Positions 35,329 through 43,892 of a stretch of DNA of 64,000 bases are shown here, one piece after another. The translations under genes and the position numbers were made by a program. Within the stretch, counting starts at the first letter, position 1. Each line of letters starts with the position of its first letter. This stretch comes from Peptoniphilus harei (GTDB taxonomy: Bacteria; Bacillota; Clostridia; Tissierellales; Peptoniphilaceae): positions 372,001-436,000 of the forward strand of contig NZ_UATM01000032.1 of assembly GCF_900454685.1 (NCBI RefSeq). The letters run 5' to 3'. A model generated the notes under the pieces. It was not told the DNA's origin and searched no databases. It saw nothing but the letters and a program-made list of their open reading frames with translations.

Positions 35329-36594
35329 TTAAGCTTCATCAATTACTGCAAGAGGTTTTGCATAATAAACAAAGATCATTGCATCATATAAATCTTTTGG
35401 GACTTCCTTTACTCTATAAGTTCTTGGTATGAATTTCATTAGTGGAGAGTATCCTTCGCCCAAACTTATCATGTTGATTTCTTTATTTATAAGGTCAAAA
35501 GTTTCCCCATCTTTAACTTTTGTAAAATCTAAATAATATTTTCCTTTAAATTTTCTAGCACTGTTAGCTAAAGGATCAGCAGAGACAAAGACATGGTTTG
35601 ACCTCTTGTTATCTGGACCAACTTCGTTTATGTTTACTATTCCCTTATAAAAGTCAGTGCCAATAATAAAATATTCTTCGCCAAATATTTTCTTTAAGTG
35701 AGACCCCATTGGCTCATAAAACTTTTCACTTTTTGCGATGTGACCATTATGACCAGAAATTAAAAGCAGATCATTTCCCTTTGATTTTTCAAAATCACTT
35801 ATCCACTTAACATTCTCAGCCATAAGCTCATCTCTCACATTGTTTACTTTTACATAATCATTAAAATCTAATTCGTAATACTTAACACTATCCAAGACAT
35901 TTGTAAGAGCTCTTGAAAGAATTTTTGCCTTAGGAGAAGATAAGGCGTCTGTGTGAGCTTTTATTTCCAACAACAAATCTTCTTTATCTTTTATCTGTGA
36001 AATCTTAAATTTTTCATCTTTAATAAAGGAAAATTCCTTTTGTAAGTCTTTTTCCTGTAAAATATTATTTTCCTTACAAAAATCTAAAATTAACTCCATG
36101 GATTTTTCAGGATTTTGCATGTCAAAGCCGTAAAAAGAAAGTTTGTCCTCATCCTTTGCTTTTTGGTTGTAGTCAAACATATAGTTTATAAGGTCATTCA
36201 TATTCTTTGTGTGATAAATATTAAAAGAAAGAATTCTTGAAATATTTTCATCTCTCTTATTTCCATGAATGTAATTATTTATTATCATTCCTTCGCCAAA
36301 ATCAGCTTCAATGGCAAAGCTCTTTAAATTATTTTTTTCAACTAAGGTCTTTAAAACTTCTAATTTTAAATTTTGAAAATCAGAGTTTCCGTGAGTCGCT
36401 TCCCCAAGTCCAACAACTTTCACATTATCATCTAAATTTATCTGGCTTACCTCTTTGCCATATTCTTCTATATCTGAAATATTTTTTCTTGCACTTAACT
36501 TCGGAAGATTAATCCACAAAAAATCTCCAATCCCTATAAGAATAATAAGGGATACTAAAAAAATTAAAATTCCTTTGAATATTTTCTTTATCAT
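35329..36594 (-). CDS. Erythromycin-esterase-family protein, membrane-anchored
   Basis: 421 residues with an N-terminal membrane helix (about 7-30), then an EreA/EreB-type domain: LGEATHGNSDFQNLK with the conserved Glu-His, FAIEADFGEGM, YGFDMQNP, and ISGHNGHIAKS with the second His pair. True Ere enzymes open macrolide lactones and are cytoplasmic; related proteins hydrolyse other substrates. The extracellular anchor and divergence mean macrolide resistance should not be assumed. Downstream of the two-component genes on the same strand, with a terminator between. Confidence 0.82.
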   Translation of the reverse strand: MIKKIFKGILIFLVSLIILIGIGDFLWINLPKLSARKNISDIEEYGKEVSQINLDDNVKVVGLGEATHGNSDFQNLKLEVLKTLVEKNNLKSFAIEADFGEGMIINNYIHGNKRDENISRILSFNIYHTKNMNDLINYMFDYNQKAKDEDKLSFYGFDMQNPEKSMELILDFCKENNILQEKDLQKEFSFIKDEKFKISQIKDKEDLLLEIKAHTDALSSPKAKILSRALTNVLDSVKYYELDFNDYVKVNNVRDELMAENVKWISDFEKSKGNDLLLISGHNGHIAKSEKFYEPMGSHLKKIFGEEYFIIGTDFYKGIVNINEVGPDNKRSNHVFVSADPLANSARKFKGKYYLDFTKVKDGETFDLINKEINMISLGEGYSPLMKFIPRTYRVKEVPKDLYDAMIFVYYAKPLAVIDEA

Positions 36595-36689
36595 TTTCTC
36601 ACCTCTTACTACATTATAAATTGTATAAAAAAATAAATCCTTTTATTTACATAACAAATAGAGCTTTAATGTGACATTTTTGTAAGATA

Positions 36690-36714
36690 TAAAAAAAAGA
36701 GTGCTAAACACTCT
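36690..36714 (-). terminator. Terminator of the two-component genes
   Basis: Stem AGAGTG/CACTCT (36698-36703, 36709-36714), T tract on the minus strand; it overlaps the histidine-kinase stop. Confidence 0.85.
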
Positions 36715-37678
36715 AATCCAAAATATTTTTTAAATTTATAAACATCTTTGTGCCAACCTTTTGCTCTGACTCACACCTCAATGTCACTCTTAAAGACTTC
36801 CCAATATTCTTTGAGAGATTTAGTCCCAGTCCCGTTGACTTTTTCTCCAACCTACCGTTGTAACCAGTGTATCCTGCATCAAAAATTCTCGGCAAATCTT
36901 CTGGCATTATTCCAATTCCATTATCTTCAATTACAAGTTCATTTTTCTCTAAATAAATTGCAATCCTTCCATTATGCGTGTACTTGATTGCATTAGAAAT
37001 AATTTGTTCTAATAAAAAAGAAAACCACTTGGCATCAGTTAAAATTATTTTCTTAGTTTCAAAAAAGTCTACCCTATTATTTTTTCCAATAAACTGAATC
37101 GAATATTTCCTAATTACTCCCTTAATAATTTCATCTAAACTGTATTTGCTAAAGACATAGTCTGTGCTATCTGCATTCATCCTTGCATAGCCTAAAATAT
37201 TTCCCACATACTCTTCGATCTCAAAAATCTCTTTTTCACAATCTATTTTGTTTATTTCATCTTTTTTGAGTAAAAGTTTTAATGCAAATATTGGAGATTT
37301 TATTTGATGAGTCCAAATAGTTAAGTAGTTTTTCACATCTGCTTTTTTCTTTTCTCCAATTTCTTTAATTCTTTTATTTTCTTCTACATTTTTATAAAGA
37401 GCCTTTGATAATGGAGACTCATAAAGTTCTAATATTTTTTCGTAGTTTTTTCTATTTAAAATATCTATTTCTTTTCTGTAATTCTGATCCCTTATGGAGT
37501 AAAGAATAATCATATAAATAAAAAATAAAAATAGATATAAAAAAGCTATGTAAGTTGACTTATCTCTATCAAATTCAAAAATTAAATAAGTTCCCAGGAT
37601 ATAAAAAAATATGAAAAGTCCAAGAATTAATGTGAATTTTTCTCTCTTTAAAAAACTTTTAATTGGCAGGTGGGACAT
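36713..37678 (-). CDS. Sensor histidine kinase (BceS-like, short sensor)
   Basis: 321 residues: two membrane helices close together in the first 60 residues with almost no external loop, the intramembrane-sensing architecture of BceS kinases. H box WTHQIKSPIFALK (His near 145), N box ISNAIKYTHNG, G1 DNGIGI, F and G2 FDAGYTGYNG...STGLGL. Kinases of this type sense cell-wall antibiotics through a BceAB ABC transporter, which is not adjacent here. Overlaps the response regulator by 20 bases. Confidence 0.88.
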   Translation of the reverse strand: MSHLPIKSFLKREKFTLILGLFIFFYILGTYLIFEFDRDKSTYIAFLYLFLFFIYMIILYSIRDQNYRKEIDILNRKNYEKILELYESPLSKALYKNVEENKRIKEIGEKKKADVKNYLTIWTHQIKSPIFALKLLLKKDEINKIDCEKEIFEIEEYVGNILGYARMNADSTDYVFSKYSLDEIIKGVIRKYSIQFIGKNNRVDFFETKKIILTDAKWFSFLLEQIISNAIKYTHNGRIAIYLEKNELVIEDNGIGIMPEDLPRIFDAGYTGYNGRLEKKSTGLGLNLSKNIGKSLRVTLRCESEQKVGTKMFINLKNILD

Positions 37679-38348
37679 AATAGCCTACTCCTTTCTTAGT
37701 CTTTATTAGGTCAAAAATCTTTATATCTTCTAGATTTTTTCTCAGACGCATTACATTTACTGTTAAGGTGTTGTCGTCAATATAAGAGTCAGTTTGCCAA
37801 ATTTTATCAATAATTTCATCTCTATTAACAACTTTACCTGGCTTTTCCAAGAGAATTTCTAAAATTTTAAATTCATTTTTCGTGAGCTCTATTTCTTTGT
37901 TTTCTCTTGATATAATCATCTTGTCGCAGTCAAGGCTTATATCTTTGTAAAGAATATTTCTTGTCTCAATATATTCGTAAGCTCTTCTAAGCAAGGCTCT
38001 TATTTTTATTTGTAATAGGTCTAGTTCAAAGGGCTTAGTCAAATAATCATCTGCTCCAAGATCCATTGCCATTATCAAATTTAAGTTTTCATCAGCAGCT
38101 GAAATAAATAAAATTGGAACTTTAGAATTTTTTCTAATAATTTTGCACCAATGATAGCCATTGTAAAAGGGAAGAGTCACATCCATTAAAACTAAATCAG
38201 GATGAAAGTTTTTAAATTCATCAAAAATATTTTGAAAGTCCTCTGCAATTTTTATCTCATAATTCCAAAACTCCAGGTGTCTTTTAATTTCTTCTGCAAT
38301 CACCTTGTCATCTTCTACTAAAAAAATCTTCCACTTTTTCTTTTCCAT
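37659..38348 (-). CDS. OmpR-family response regulator (BceR-like)
   Basis: 229 residues: receiver domain with FLVEDDKVIAEEI, phospho-Asp in LVLMDVTLPFYNGYHW (near 56) and LTKPF Lys, then a winged-helix DNA-binding domain (VNVMRLRKNLE, KTKKGVGYYV). Partner of the kinase encoded immediately downstream. Its 5' leader abuts the IS200-type element, so expression may be affected by that insertion. Confidence 0.9.
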   Translation of the reverse strand: MEKKKWKIFLVEDDKVIAEEIKRHLEFWNYEIKIAEDFQNIFDEFKNFHPDLVLMDVTLPFYNGYHWCKIIRKNSKVPILFISAADENLNLIMAMDLGADDYLTKPFELDLLQIKIRALLRRAYEYIETRNILYKDISLDCDKMIISRENKEIELTKNEFKILEILLEKPGKVVNRDEIIDKIWQTDSYIDDNTLTVNVMRLRKNLEDIKIFDLIKTKKGVGYYVPPAN

Positions 38349-38413
38349 ATCTTATATAACCTACTCTTTTAACTAAATTTTACTTGACATCATTATATAA
38401 ACAAAAGGCAAAA

Positions 38414-39144
38414 TCATAACCACCGGCTGAGCCGGTGGTTTGTTTTGCCCCTATAAGGGGCTGTTACCGGCAGCATTCCATGCTTCGAACTTTCTTTCTC
38501 GTGCACCAATTTTCACAGCTGGTGCTAAAGCACCTTATTTTTTGCTTTTGTTTACTTGCTCACCCGTAAACGGGTCAACAAATTCTTTAATGCTTATTTG
38601 ATCTGCCATGTAATCTTCTTTTAATTGATTTTTTATATATTCTTGTATCTTTTTCACATTCTTTCCTGCTGTGTCTACATAGTATCCTCTGCACCAAAAA
38701 TGTCTATTTCCATATTTATATTTTAAGTTTGCATGCCTATCAAATATTATTAGACTGCTTTTTCCTTTTAAATATCCCATCGTTTGAGATATGCTGTATT
38801 TTGGTGGAATTTCCAACAACATATGGATATGGTCTGGACAGCATTCCGCTTCTATTATATTTATTCCTTTTCTATCACATAAATCTCTTAATATTTTTCC
38901 TATATCTTGTTTTAATCTTCCATATATTAATTGCCTTCTGTATTTTGGAGCAAATACTACGTGATACTTACAATTCCATGATGTATGTGATAAACTATTT
39001 TTATCCATTTTAGGATACCTCCCTTTTCTATTTATGCTACTGCCAGTAACATTAATAGTTTATCACGGGAGGTTTTTTGCTTGAAGCTAAAGCTTATTTT
39101 CCTACCACCAGCATAGCTGGTGGTTTATTCATACTAAAGCGTAC
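38414..39144 (-). mobile_element. IS200-type insertion sequence
   Basis: About 730 bases with a single-gene tnpA and palindromic ends: ACCACCGGC...GCCGGTGGT (38419-38439) on the right-end side and ACCACCAGC...GCTGGTGGT (39104-39124) on the left-end side; further stem-loops such as GCCCC/GGGGC (38447-38461) follow. The ends were set by comparison with 32189-32236: the sequence GGCAAAA...AAATAAAGACTCC, continuous there, is interrupted here by exactly this segment. Ends are uncertain by a few bases because of A-runs. No target duplication, as expected for this family. Confidence 0.85.
38535..39008 (-). CDS. tnpA: IS200/IS605-family transposase TnpA
   Basis: 157-residue Y1 HUH transposase that moves single-stranded DNA. 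N-terminal SWNCKYHVVFAPKYRRQ, the HUH pair in CCPDHIHMLLEIPPK (near 60), KGKSSLIIFD, the FWCRGYYVDT block and a catalytic Tyr in IQEYIKNQL near 129. Full length, with no sign of decay. No TnpB/accessory gene, as in IS200 itself. Confidence 0.95.
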   Translation of the reverse strand: MDKNSLSHTSWNCKYHVVFAPKYRRQLIYGRLKQDIGKILRDLCDRKGINIIEAECCPDHIHMLLEIPPKYSISQTMGYLKGKSSLIIFDRHANLKYKYGNRHFWCRGYYVDTAGKNVKKIQEYIKNQLKEDYMADQISIKEFVDPFTGEQVNKSKK

Positions 39145-39174
39145 AAAAATAAAGACTCCCCTAAGGAAGTCTTT
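39145..39174 (-). terminator. Terminator of pta (third copy of the recurring hairpin)
   Basis: AAAGACT...AGTCTTT hairpin (39151-39174) with T-rich tail on the minus strand. Identical in its first 22 bases to the copy at 32214. Confidence 0.75.
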
Positions 39175-39188
39175 AAGTCTATTTTTTA

Positions 39189-40160
39189 TTAAAGAACTGC
39201 TTGTGCTGCTGTGATGATAGCTAGTGCGTAAGCTTCGTCTTCTACACAACCTCTTGAAAGGTCGTTTACTGGAGCGTTAAGTCCTTGTAGGATTGGTCCT
39301 ACTGCCTTAAAGCCACCAAAGTATTGTGCAAGTTTGTAGCCAATGTTACCTGCTTCAATGCTTGGGAAGATAAATACATTTGCGTGACCTGCTACCTTTG
39401 ATTCTGGTGCTTTTTTAGCTGCAACTCTTTCGATGAAGGCTGCATCAAATTGAAGTTCTCCATCAACTGCCATTTCTGGATTTCTTTCTGCTGCCATCTT
39501 AGCTGCGTCTGCTACCATTGTTACTCTTTCGTGAGAAGCTGATCCGTGAGATGAGAAGGAAAGCATTGCAACCTTTGGATCAATGCCAAATTGTTTTGCA
39601 GTTTCATTTGATACTACCGCTACTTCTGCTAGGCCTTCTGCATCAAGGTCTGTGTTAATTGCACAGTCTGCCATTAGGTAAAGCTCGTCATCTCTAATCA
39701 TGATGAAGGCACCTGAGCATCTCTTGTATTCTGGTTTTGTCTTTATGATTTGAAGAGCTGGTCTTACTGTGTCTGCAGTTGTGTGAGCTGCACCAGATAC
39801 AAATCCCTTAGCTTTTTCCATATATACAAGCATTGTTCCAAAGTAGTTGTTGTCTTTTAGGATATCTGCTGCTTGTTCTTCGTTTACTTTTCCTTTTCTT
39901 CTTTCTACGAAAGCCTTGATCATTTCATCTTTTCCTTCGTAAGTTTCTGGATTAAGGATTTCTAGATTTCCAAGTTCAACGCCTTCTTTTTCTGCAAGAG
40001 CTTTTAGTTCTGCTTCGTCTCCAAGAACGATTGGCTTAATGTCGCCTTCGTCGTTAAGTCTAATTGCTGCTCTTAAGATTCTTCTGTCGTTTCCTTCTGG
40101 AAATACTATTTCTGGTTTTGCTTCTCTAACTTTTGTTTTTAATTCTTCTATTAGTGCCAT
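39189..40160 (-). CDS. pta: Phosphate acetyltransferase
   Basis: Interconverts acetyl-CoA and acetyl phosphate for acetate fermentation. 323 residues, the short form without the N-terminal DRTGG domain. Motifs: IVFPEGNDRRILRAA, SGAAHTTADTVRPALQIIKT, FIMIRDDELYLMADCAIN, LSFSSHGSASHERV, and C-terminal NVFIFPSIEAGNIGYKLAQ. Acetate kinase is not in the window. The acetyl phosphate route would fit citrate fermentation encoded at the start of the window. Confidence 0.94.
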   Translation of the reverse strand: MALIEELKTKVREAKPEIVFPEGNDRRILRAAIRLNDEGDIKPIVLGDEAELKALAEKEGVELGNLEILNPETYEGKDEMIKAFVERRKGKVNEEQAADILKDNNYFGTMLVYMEKAKGFVSGAAHTTADTVRPALQIIKTKPEYKRCSGAFIMIRDDELYLMADCAINTDLDAEGLAEVAVVSNETAKQFGIDPKVAMLSFSSHGSASHERVTMVADAAKMAAERNPEMAVDGELQFDAAFIERVAAKKAPESKVAGHANVFIFPSIEAGNIGYKLAQYFGGFKAVGPILQGLNAPVNDLSRGCVEDEAYALAIITAAQAVL

Positions 40161-40214
40161 AATTTCCCCCTAATTCTATTAACAAATAATATTATATATC
40201 TTATGAAAAATAAT

Positions 40215-41189
40215 TTAAAGTGAATAAGCCTTAAAACTTACATCTTCTATTACTTGGTTAAGTCTAACTGAATCTGCAACTAGCTTTGCAAGACGGTGGT
40301 GGTCCATTGTGTGGACTCTTAAAACTTCTACACCCTTGTAAGCTGCAATAGTCGTAAGGGCTGCTGAAGCTTCGTCCCTATTTTCAAAGCCTTCTTCATT
40401 GTTGCCGTCAGCATCAATATTGTTTTCACTTAAAATATTTGTTATAAATCTCTTTCTTGAAACTCCAAGGAAGCTAAAGCATCCCATGTCTCTTAAGACG
40501 TCAATTTTATCAATCAACTTTAAATTTTCCTTTTTTGTAAGGGCAAAGCCAATGCCTGGGTCAAGCATAATTCTTTCTCTTGAGATTCCATTTGCTTCTG
40601 CACGTTCAAGTGATTTTGATAAATATTTTTTCATGACTTCCACAACATCCATCTCTTCAAAGGATTTTAATTCTTCTTCAGTGAAAGCTCCTTCGCCCCC
40701 AAAAGGTGGGAAGTTGGCAGATGACTTGTGGTTTGGCCTTGCAATCTTTGGGTTAAACATTAGGATTGCACCAACATCACTCTTGCCCACAACTTCTGCC
40801 ATTCTTGGGTCTCCCATAAAGCCTGTGATGTCATTTACAAAGTCAACTCCTGCTTCAATTGCTGCTTCAGCAACGTCTGCCTTCCATGTGTCAATAGAAA
40901 GTGGGACATCAGTCATTGTCTTTAATTCCTTTATAACAGGAACAACCCTTTCTATTTCCTCTTGAATCTCAACATAGTGGGATCCTGGTCTAGTAGATTC
41001 ACCACCAAGGTCGATCATGCCGGCACCAGCTTCTATAAGTTCAAGAGCCCTCTTAATGGCCTTGTCCTTGCCATACCACTTGCCTCCATCAGAGAAGGAG
41101 TCCGGTGTAACATTTACAATTCCACAAAGAATAGTTTCTCCGCCAGATTTTAAAACTTTATCCTTATATTTACAAACTAAATTTTCCAT
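40215..41189 (-). CDS. folP: Dihydropteroate synthase
   Basis: Condenses p-aminobenzoate with dihydropterin pyrophosphate in folate synthesis; the sulfonamide target. 324 residues: GIVNVTPDSFSDGGKWY (loop 1), DLGGESTRPGSHYV (loop 2), PLSIDTWKADVAEAA, DFVNDITGF, the pterin-site IMLDPGIGFALT and FLGVSRKRFI, and VLRVHTMDHH. A stretch of about 30 residues around MFNPKIARPNHKSS to DVVEVMKKY is expanded compared with typical bacterial FolP. No other folate genes are adjacent. Confidence 0.92.
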   Translation of the reverse strand: MENLVCKYKDKVLKSGGETILCGIVNVTPDSFSDGGKWYGKDKAIKRALELIEAGAGMIDLGGESTRPGSHYVEIQEEIERVVPVIKELKTMTDVPLSIDTWKADVAEAAIEAGVDFVNDITGFMGDPRMAEVVGKSDVGAILMFNPKIARPNHKSSANFPPFGGEGAFTEEELKSFEEMDVVEVMKKYLSKSLERAEANGISRERIMLDPGIGFALTKKENLKLIDKIDVLRDMGCFSFLGVSRKRFITNILSENNIDADGNNEEGFENRDEASAALTTIAAYKGVEVLRVHTMDHHRLAKLVADSVRLNQVIEDVSFKAYSL

Positions 41190-41277
41190 AATTCACTCCA
41201 AATTTTATTTCTTCCAATTATTTACTTACTAATCCATAAATATTTTATGACTTGTAGCTTCTTAAATCAAATAAATT

Positions 41278-42273
41278 TTACTTTGCGTAGTATAAAAGGA
41301 CTCCGTCATCAGTCCACTCAAAGTCAGCCTTGCCTATGGCCCTTAGATGTTCAAGATGGGCGTGGGCTTCTCCAGCTGCGAAAAACTTTTGAGTATTAGG
41401 GAATTCAGAAAAGTCTCTGGCCCTCATATCCCAAGTCATGTTCATGGCAATATCCCTAACAGTGCACTTGCCCTTTTCCTTTAAAGTCTTGTAGGCTTCA
41501 TCCACCCTGTGTTGGTGATGGGCCTTCAATTCATCAATCCTCTTTGGCACATCTTCAATAAGGGCCCTGTGAGAAGAATACAAGTGATCAATTGGCAAGT
41601 CTCTTAACTTTTCAATATTTTTAAGATACCTTCCTAGACTGTCGCCCACTGTGAAGTTCCAAAAAGTTATATTTGGAGTGATATCTCCCAAGAGGTGGTC
41701 GCCACAGAAAAGAATTTTTCTTTCTTCTTCATAAAGACCAACCATGCCAGGAGTGTGGCCAGAAAAGTCCATTCCCTTAAAAGTAAAGTCCCCAACTTTT
41801 AAAATATAGTTTGGATTAAAGGACACATAGGGGAACTCTGACTTAGGTCTGTAAATAAAACCAGCGTGCTCTTCGATTTTTAAGTTGTCTTCTTCAAGTC
41901 CTTGGATGTGAGTAGTATCCATAACTTCCTTCCATCTTTTTGAGTTAGCATCAGCCATAGAAGACATCATCCTGTAGTCAATATCTCCCATGTAAATATC
42001 AATGCCAAGCTCTTCATGAAACCATGAAGCAAGACCTGTGTGATCAGAGTGAAGGTGGGTCAAGAATAAAATTGTCTTGTCATAGTCAACCTCCATGTCC
42101 TTCATAAAAGAAAGCATCTCATTTCTAATTTCTTCTGTGTTAAAGCCTGTGTCCACAATCATGGCTTCGCCCTTGGACTTGACCATGTAGATGTTGATGC
42201 TCTTTAGGGGGTTGCCCTTAAGTGGAACAATCTTACAATAAACGCCATCTGAAAGTTTTTTAATTTTTGACAT
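41278..42273 (-). CDS. MBL-fold metallo-hydrolase
   Basis: 331 residues from ATG 42273 (GGGAGG upstream; the ATG four codons earlier is part of that site). Metallo-beta-lactamase motifs: VDTGF, THLHSDHTGLA (HxHxDH), HTPGMVGLY, FCGDHLLGD and SSHRALI. The C-terminal 80 residues form a helical HAHLEHLRAIGK domain as in glyoxalase-II-like or LACTB2-like proteins. Substrate unknown. Confidence 0.87.
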   Translation of the reverse strand: MSKIKKLSDGVYCKIVPLKGNPLKSINIYMVKSKGEAMIVDTGFNTEEIRNEMLSFMKDMEVDYDKTILFLTHLHSDHTGLASWFHEELGIDIYMGDIDYRMMSSMADANSKRWKEVMDTTHIQGLEEDNLKIEEHAGFIYRPKSEFPYVSFNPNYILKVGDFTFKGMDFSGHTPGMVGLYEEERKILFCGDHLLGDITPNITFWNFTVGDSLGRYLKNIEKLRDLPIDHLYSSHRALIEDVPKRIDELKAHHQHRVDEAYKTLKEKGKCTVRDIAMNMTWDMRARDFSEFPNTQKFFAAGEAHAHLEHLRAIGKADFEWTDDGVLLYYAK

Positions 42274-42320
42274 ATTACCTCCCATTGCTCATTTCATGTA
42301 TAATAAATACGAGGTGAAAC

Positions 42321-42737
42321 ATGAGCGATTTTTTATTAAAACTATTTGAAGTTGAAAGCATTAATAAACTGCCTATAGATAGATTATACCCCATTGTGGA
42401 GGCTTTAGACCAGGACCAGAGGAAGCTAATCGCTTCTTCTTATGATCTTGGCCTTGAAGGACTAAGCGAAAGAGAAGAAATTGATGCAATCCACGAAACC
42501 ATTTTGTCTAAGTTTAAGGACACTCTACTTTCCTTTGATGAGAAGGAACACAAGTCCTTTTACGACTTTTACAATGGAGCTGTAGACTATTCAGACGAGA
42601 ACGTCTACGTCAATATGAAAAAATTCACAAGACTTGGACTAATGTATCTCTTCTTGTCTAAAAGTGGCGGCTACTTTAACTTTGTAATACCAGTGGAGTT
42701 AGTGGAAGAGTATGAAAGACTACTAAAGTCTTCATAA
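42321..42737 (+). CDS. Hypothetical acidic protein
   Basis: 138 residues, soluble, rich in Glu, Asp and Leu, no signal peptide or membrane segment, predicted mostly helical (for example DRLYPIVEALDQDQRKLI). The ATG has GAGGTG upstream and a strong terminator follows, and the gene diverges from the MBL hydrolase over a 47-base gap, so it is a real single-gene unit. No family recognised. Confidence 0.65.
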   Translation: MSDFLLKLFEVESINKLPIDRLYPIVEALDQDQRKLIASSYDLGLEGLSEREEIDAIHETILSKFKDTLLSFDEKEHKSFYDFYNGAVDYSDENVYVNMKKFTRLGLMYLFLSKSGGYFNFVIPVELVEEYERLLKSS

Positions 42738-42793
42738 GATAATTTTATTCGGCAAATAAAATTAAGAATACAATTAAAAATGTATAAATACGG

Positions 42794-42826
42794 AAAGGGA
42801 CTTAAATTATCTTAAGTCCCTTTTTG
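42794..42826 (+). terminator. Terminator of the hypothetical gene
   Basis: Perfect 12-bp stem AAAGGGACTTAA/TTAAGTCCCTTT (42794-42805, 42812-42823) and T tract. Confidence 0.9.
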
Positions 42827-42842
42827 TGAGTTTACGCAAAAT

Positions 42843-42868
42843 AAAAAAGCCATTCACATGAATGACTT
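42843..42868 (-). terminator. Terminator of ssrA
   Basis: Stem AAGCCATTC/GAATGACTT (42847-42855, 42860-42868), T on the minus strand; lies directly after the tmRNA CCA end. Confidence 0.8.
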
Positions 42869-42873
42869 TGCTT

Positions 42874-43217
42874 TGGTGGAGGCGGTGGGAGTCGAACCCA
42901 CGTCCGAAGACCTCTTACAGAAAGATTCTCCGAGTGCAGACTCCTCTTTAGTTTTCCCCTGTATTACTAGAGTGTCAAACTCATACAGGGTATCGCCATA
43001 AACCCCCTCTGCTATGACGCATCACAGAGTTCGTTTGCCCGCTAATTTGAAACCCGGTTGCAGATCGCGGTGTCTGGCCGGATTGCTACCTAATTAGGCA
43101 GCTAGTGCGAAATTATTTTCGTCGTTTATTTTTTAATAGACCATTTTTACGTTGTGTGATCCATCAACGACTCGCTACTTTAAGCTCAAAATCCCCGTCG
43201 AAACCATTTTCGCCCCC
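42874..43217 (-). ncRNA. ssrA: tmRNA
   Basis: 344-base tmRNA for trans-translation. The 5' GGGGGCGAAAATGG pairs with the 3' end CGCCTCC-A-CCA, the T-arm reads GTGGGTTCGACTCCCAC, and CCA is encoded. The tag frame in the middle reads N-D-E-N-N-F-A-L-A-A then TAA (stop at 43096-43094), preceded by codons for K and I and, just before those, an in-frame TAA at 43135-43133; the resume codon must therefore be AAA or ATA, giving KINDENNFALAA or one residue less after the tRNA alanine. Confidence 0.97.
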
Positions 43218-43235
43218 ATATTTACTTAGACTAAA

Positions 43236-43264
43236 ATTATACTAGATAGCCTGGTCTTTGTCAA
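43236..43264 (-). promoter_or_regulatory. Consensus promoter of ssrA
   Basis: Minus strand TTGACA (43264-43259), exactly 17 bases, TATAAT (43241-43236). The -35 and spacer lie in the 3' end of the vanZ gene. About 19 bases separate the -10 from the mature 5' end, consistent with RNase P trimming of a short leader. Confidence 0.85.
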
Positions 43265-43892
43265 TTTTAGAGGGCCTTGGTCTTCTCTTTCTTCTCTTCT
43301 TCTTGGCAAATTTATATCTTAAAATCTTATCCCAAATAAGATAACCAATAAAAGATCCCAAGACATTTAAAATTAAATCGTCAATGTCCACTGACCTTCC
43401 AATAAAAAATTGGATGAATTCTACAAAAAAGGATGTGGCAATGGATAAGCTTATAATTTTTAATAATCTTCTAAACTTTGGAAAAATTTCTGGTACTAAA
43501 ATTCCAAAGGGGATAAAAATTATTATGTTCCCAAGTATATTTGTAAGTGTGTGGGTGAAGCCTGAATATTTTATATAGTTTTTCATAGTCCTAAAGGGAA
43601 CTAGGTTAACTCCCCAGGCTCCTGATGATAATCTATCTTTAAAGTTGCCAACAAAGTCAAAGTTCTCGTTGGTCAAATTTATTCCAGAACCTGCTATGTA
43701 GGAGTTGGGCATAAAAAGCATTATGGCTAAAAAAACCAGGTAGGCTGCGAAAAGGCTAAGCAAAAATTCTCTAAAGCCTGTGGAATTTTTCTTCCTGTGA
43801 CTAAAGAAGTTAACTCTTATAAGGGAAAAGCCTAGGAAAGTAATTATAAAGGCAGGTACTATTCTTACTGCAAAAAATAAAAATAATCTCAT
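43242..43892 (-). CDS. VanZ-family membrane protein
   Basis: 216 residues with about five membrane helices. The VanZ block runs from NLVPFRTMKNYI through NIIIFIPFGILVP, FFVEFIQFFIGRSVDIDDLI and NVLGSFIGYL. VanZ-like proteins are linked with teicoplanin resistance in vanA clusters, but most copies are general and of unknown function. The last 20 residues are very basic (KKKRRKRRPRP). Overlaps the HAD gene stop by 4 bases. No vancomycin genes nearby. Confidence 0.87.
   Translation of the reverse strand: MRLFLFFAVRIVPAFIITFLGFSLIRVNFFSHRKKNSTGFREFLLSLFAAYLVFLAIMLFMPNSYIAGSGINLTNENFDFVGNFKDRLSSGAWGVNLVPFRTMKNYIKYSGFTHTLTNILGNIIIFIPFGILVPEIFPKFRRLLKIISLSIATSFFVEFIQFFIGRSVDIDDLILNVLGSFIGYLIWDKILRYKFAKKKRRKRRPRPSKIDKDQAI

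Noticed and set aside
35329..36594. Acquired macrolide-resistance gene ere
   Set aside because: Only family-level similarity; the anchored N terminus and host-like composition argue against a classical acquired ere gene.
38349..38413. Promoter for the response-regulator gene
   Set aside because: A TATAAT is present (38398-38393, minus strand), but the -35 position falls in the IS end and no acceptable hexamer is seen.
40399..40965. Open frame of 188 codons on the plus strand
   Set aside because: It is the exact antisense of folP, has no ribosome site, and the encoded product is Ser/Phe-rich with no family features.
43242..43892. VanZ as part of a glycopeptide-resistance cluster
   Set aside because: No vanA/H/X/Y/S/R genes are in the window; generic VanZ-family proteins are common in Firmicutes.
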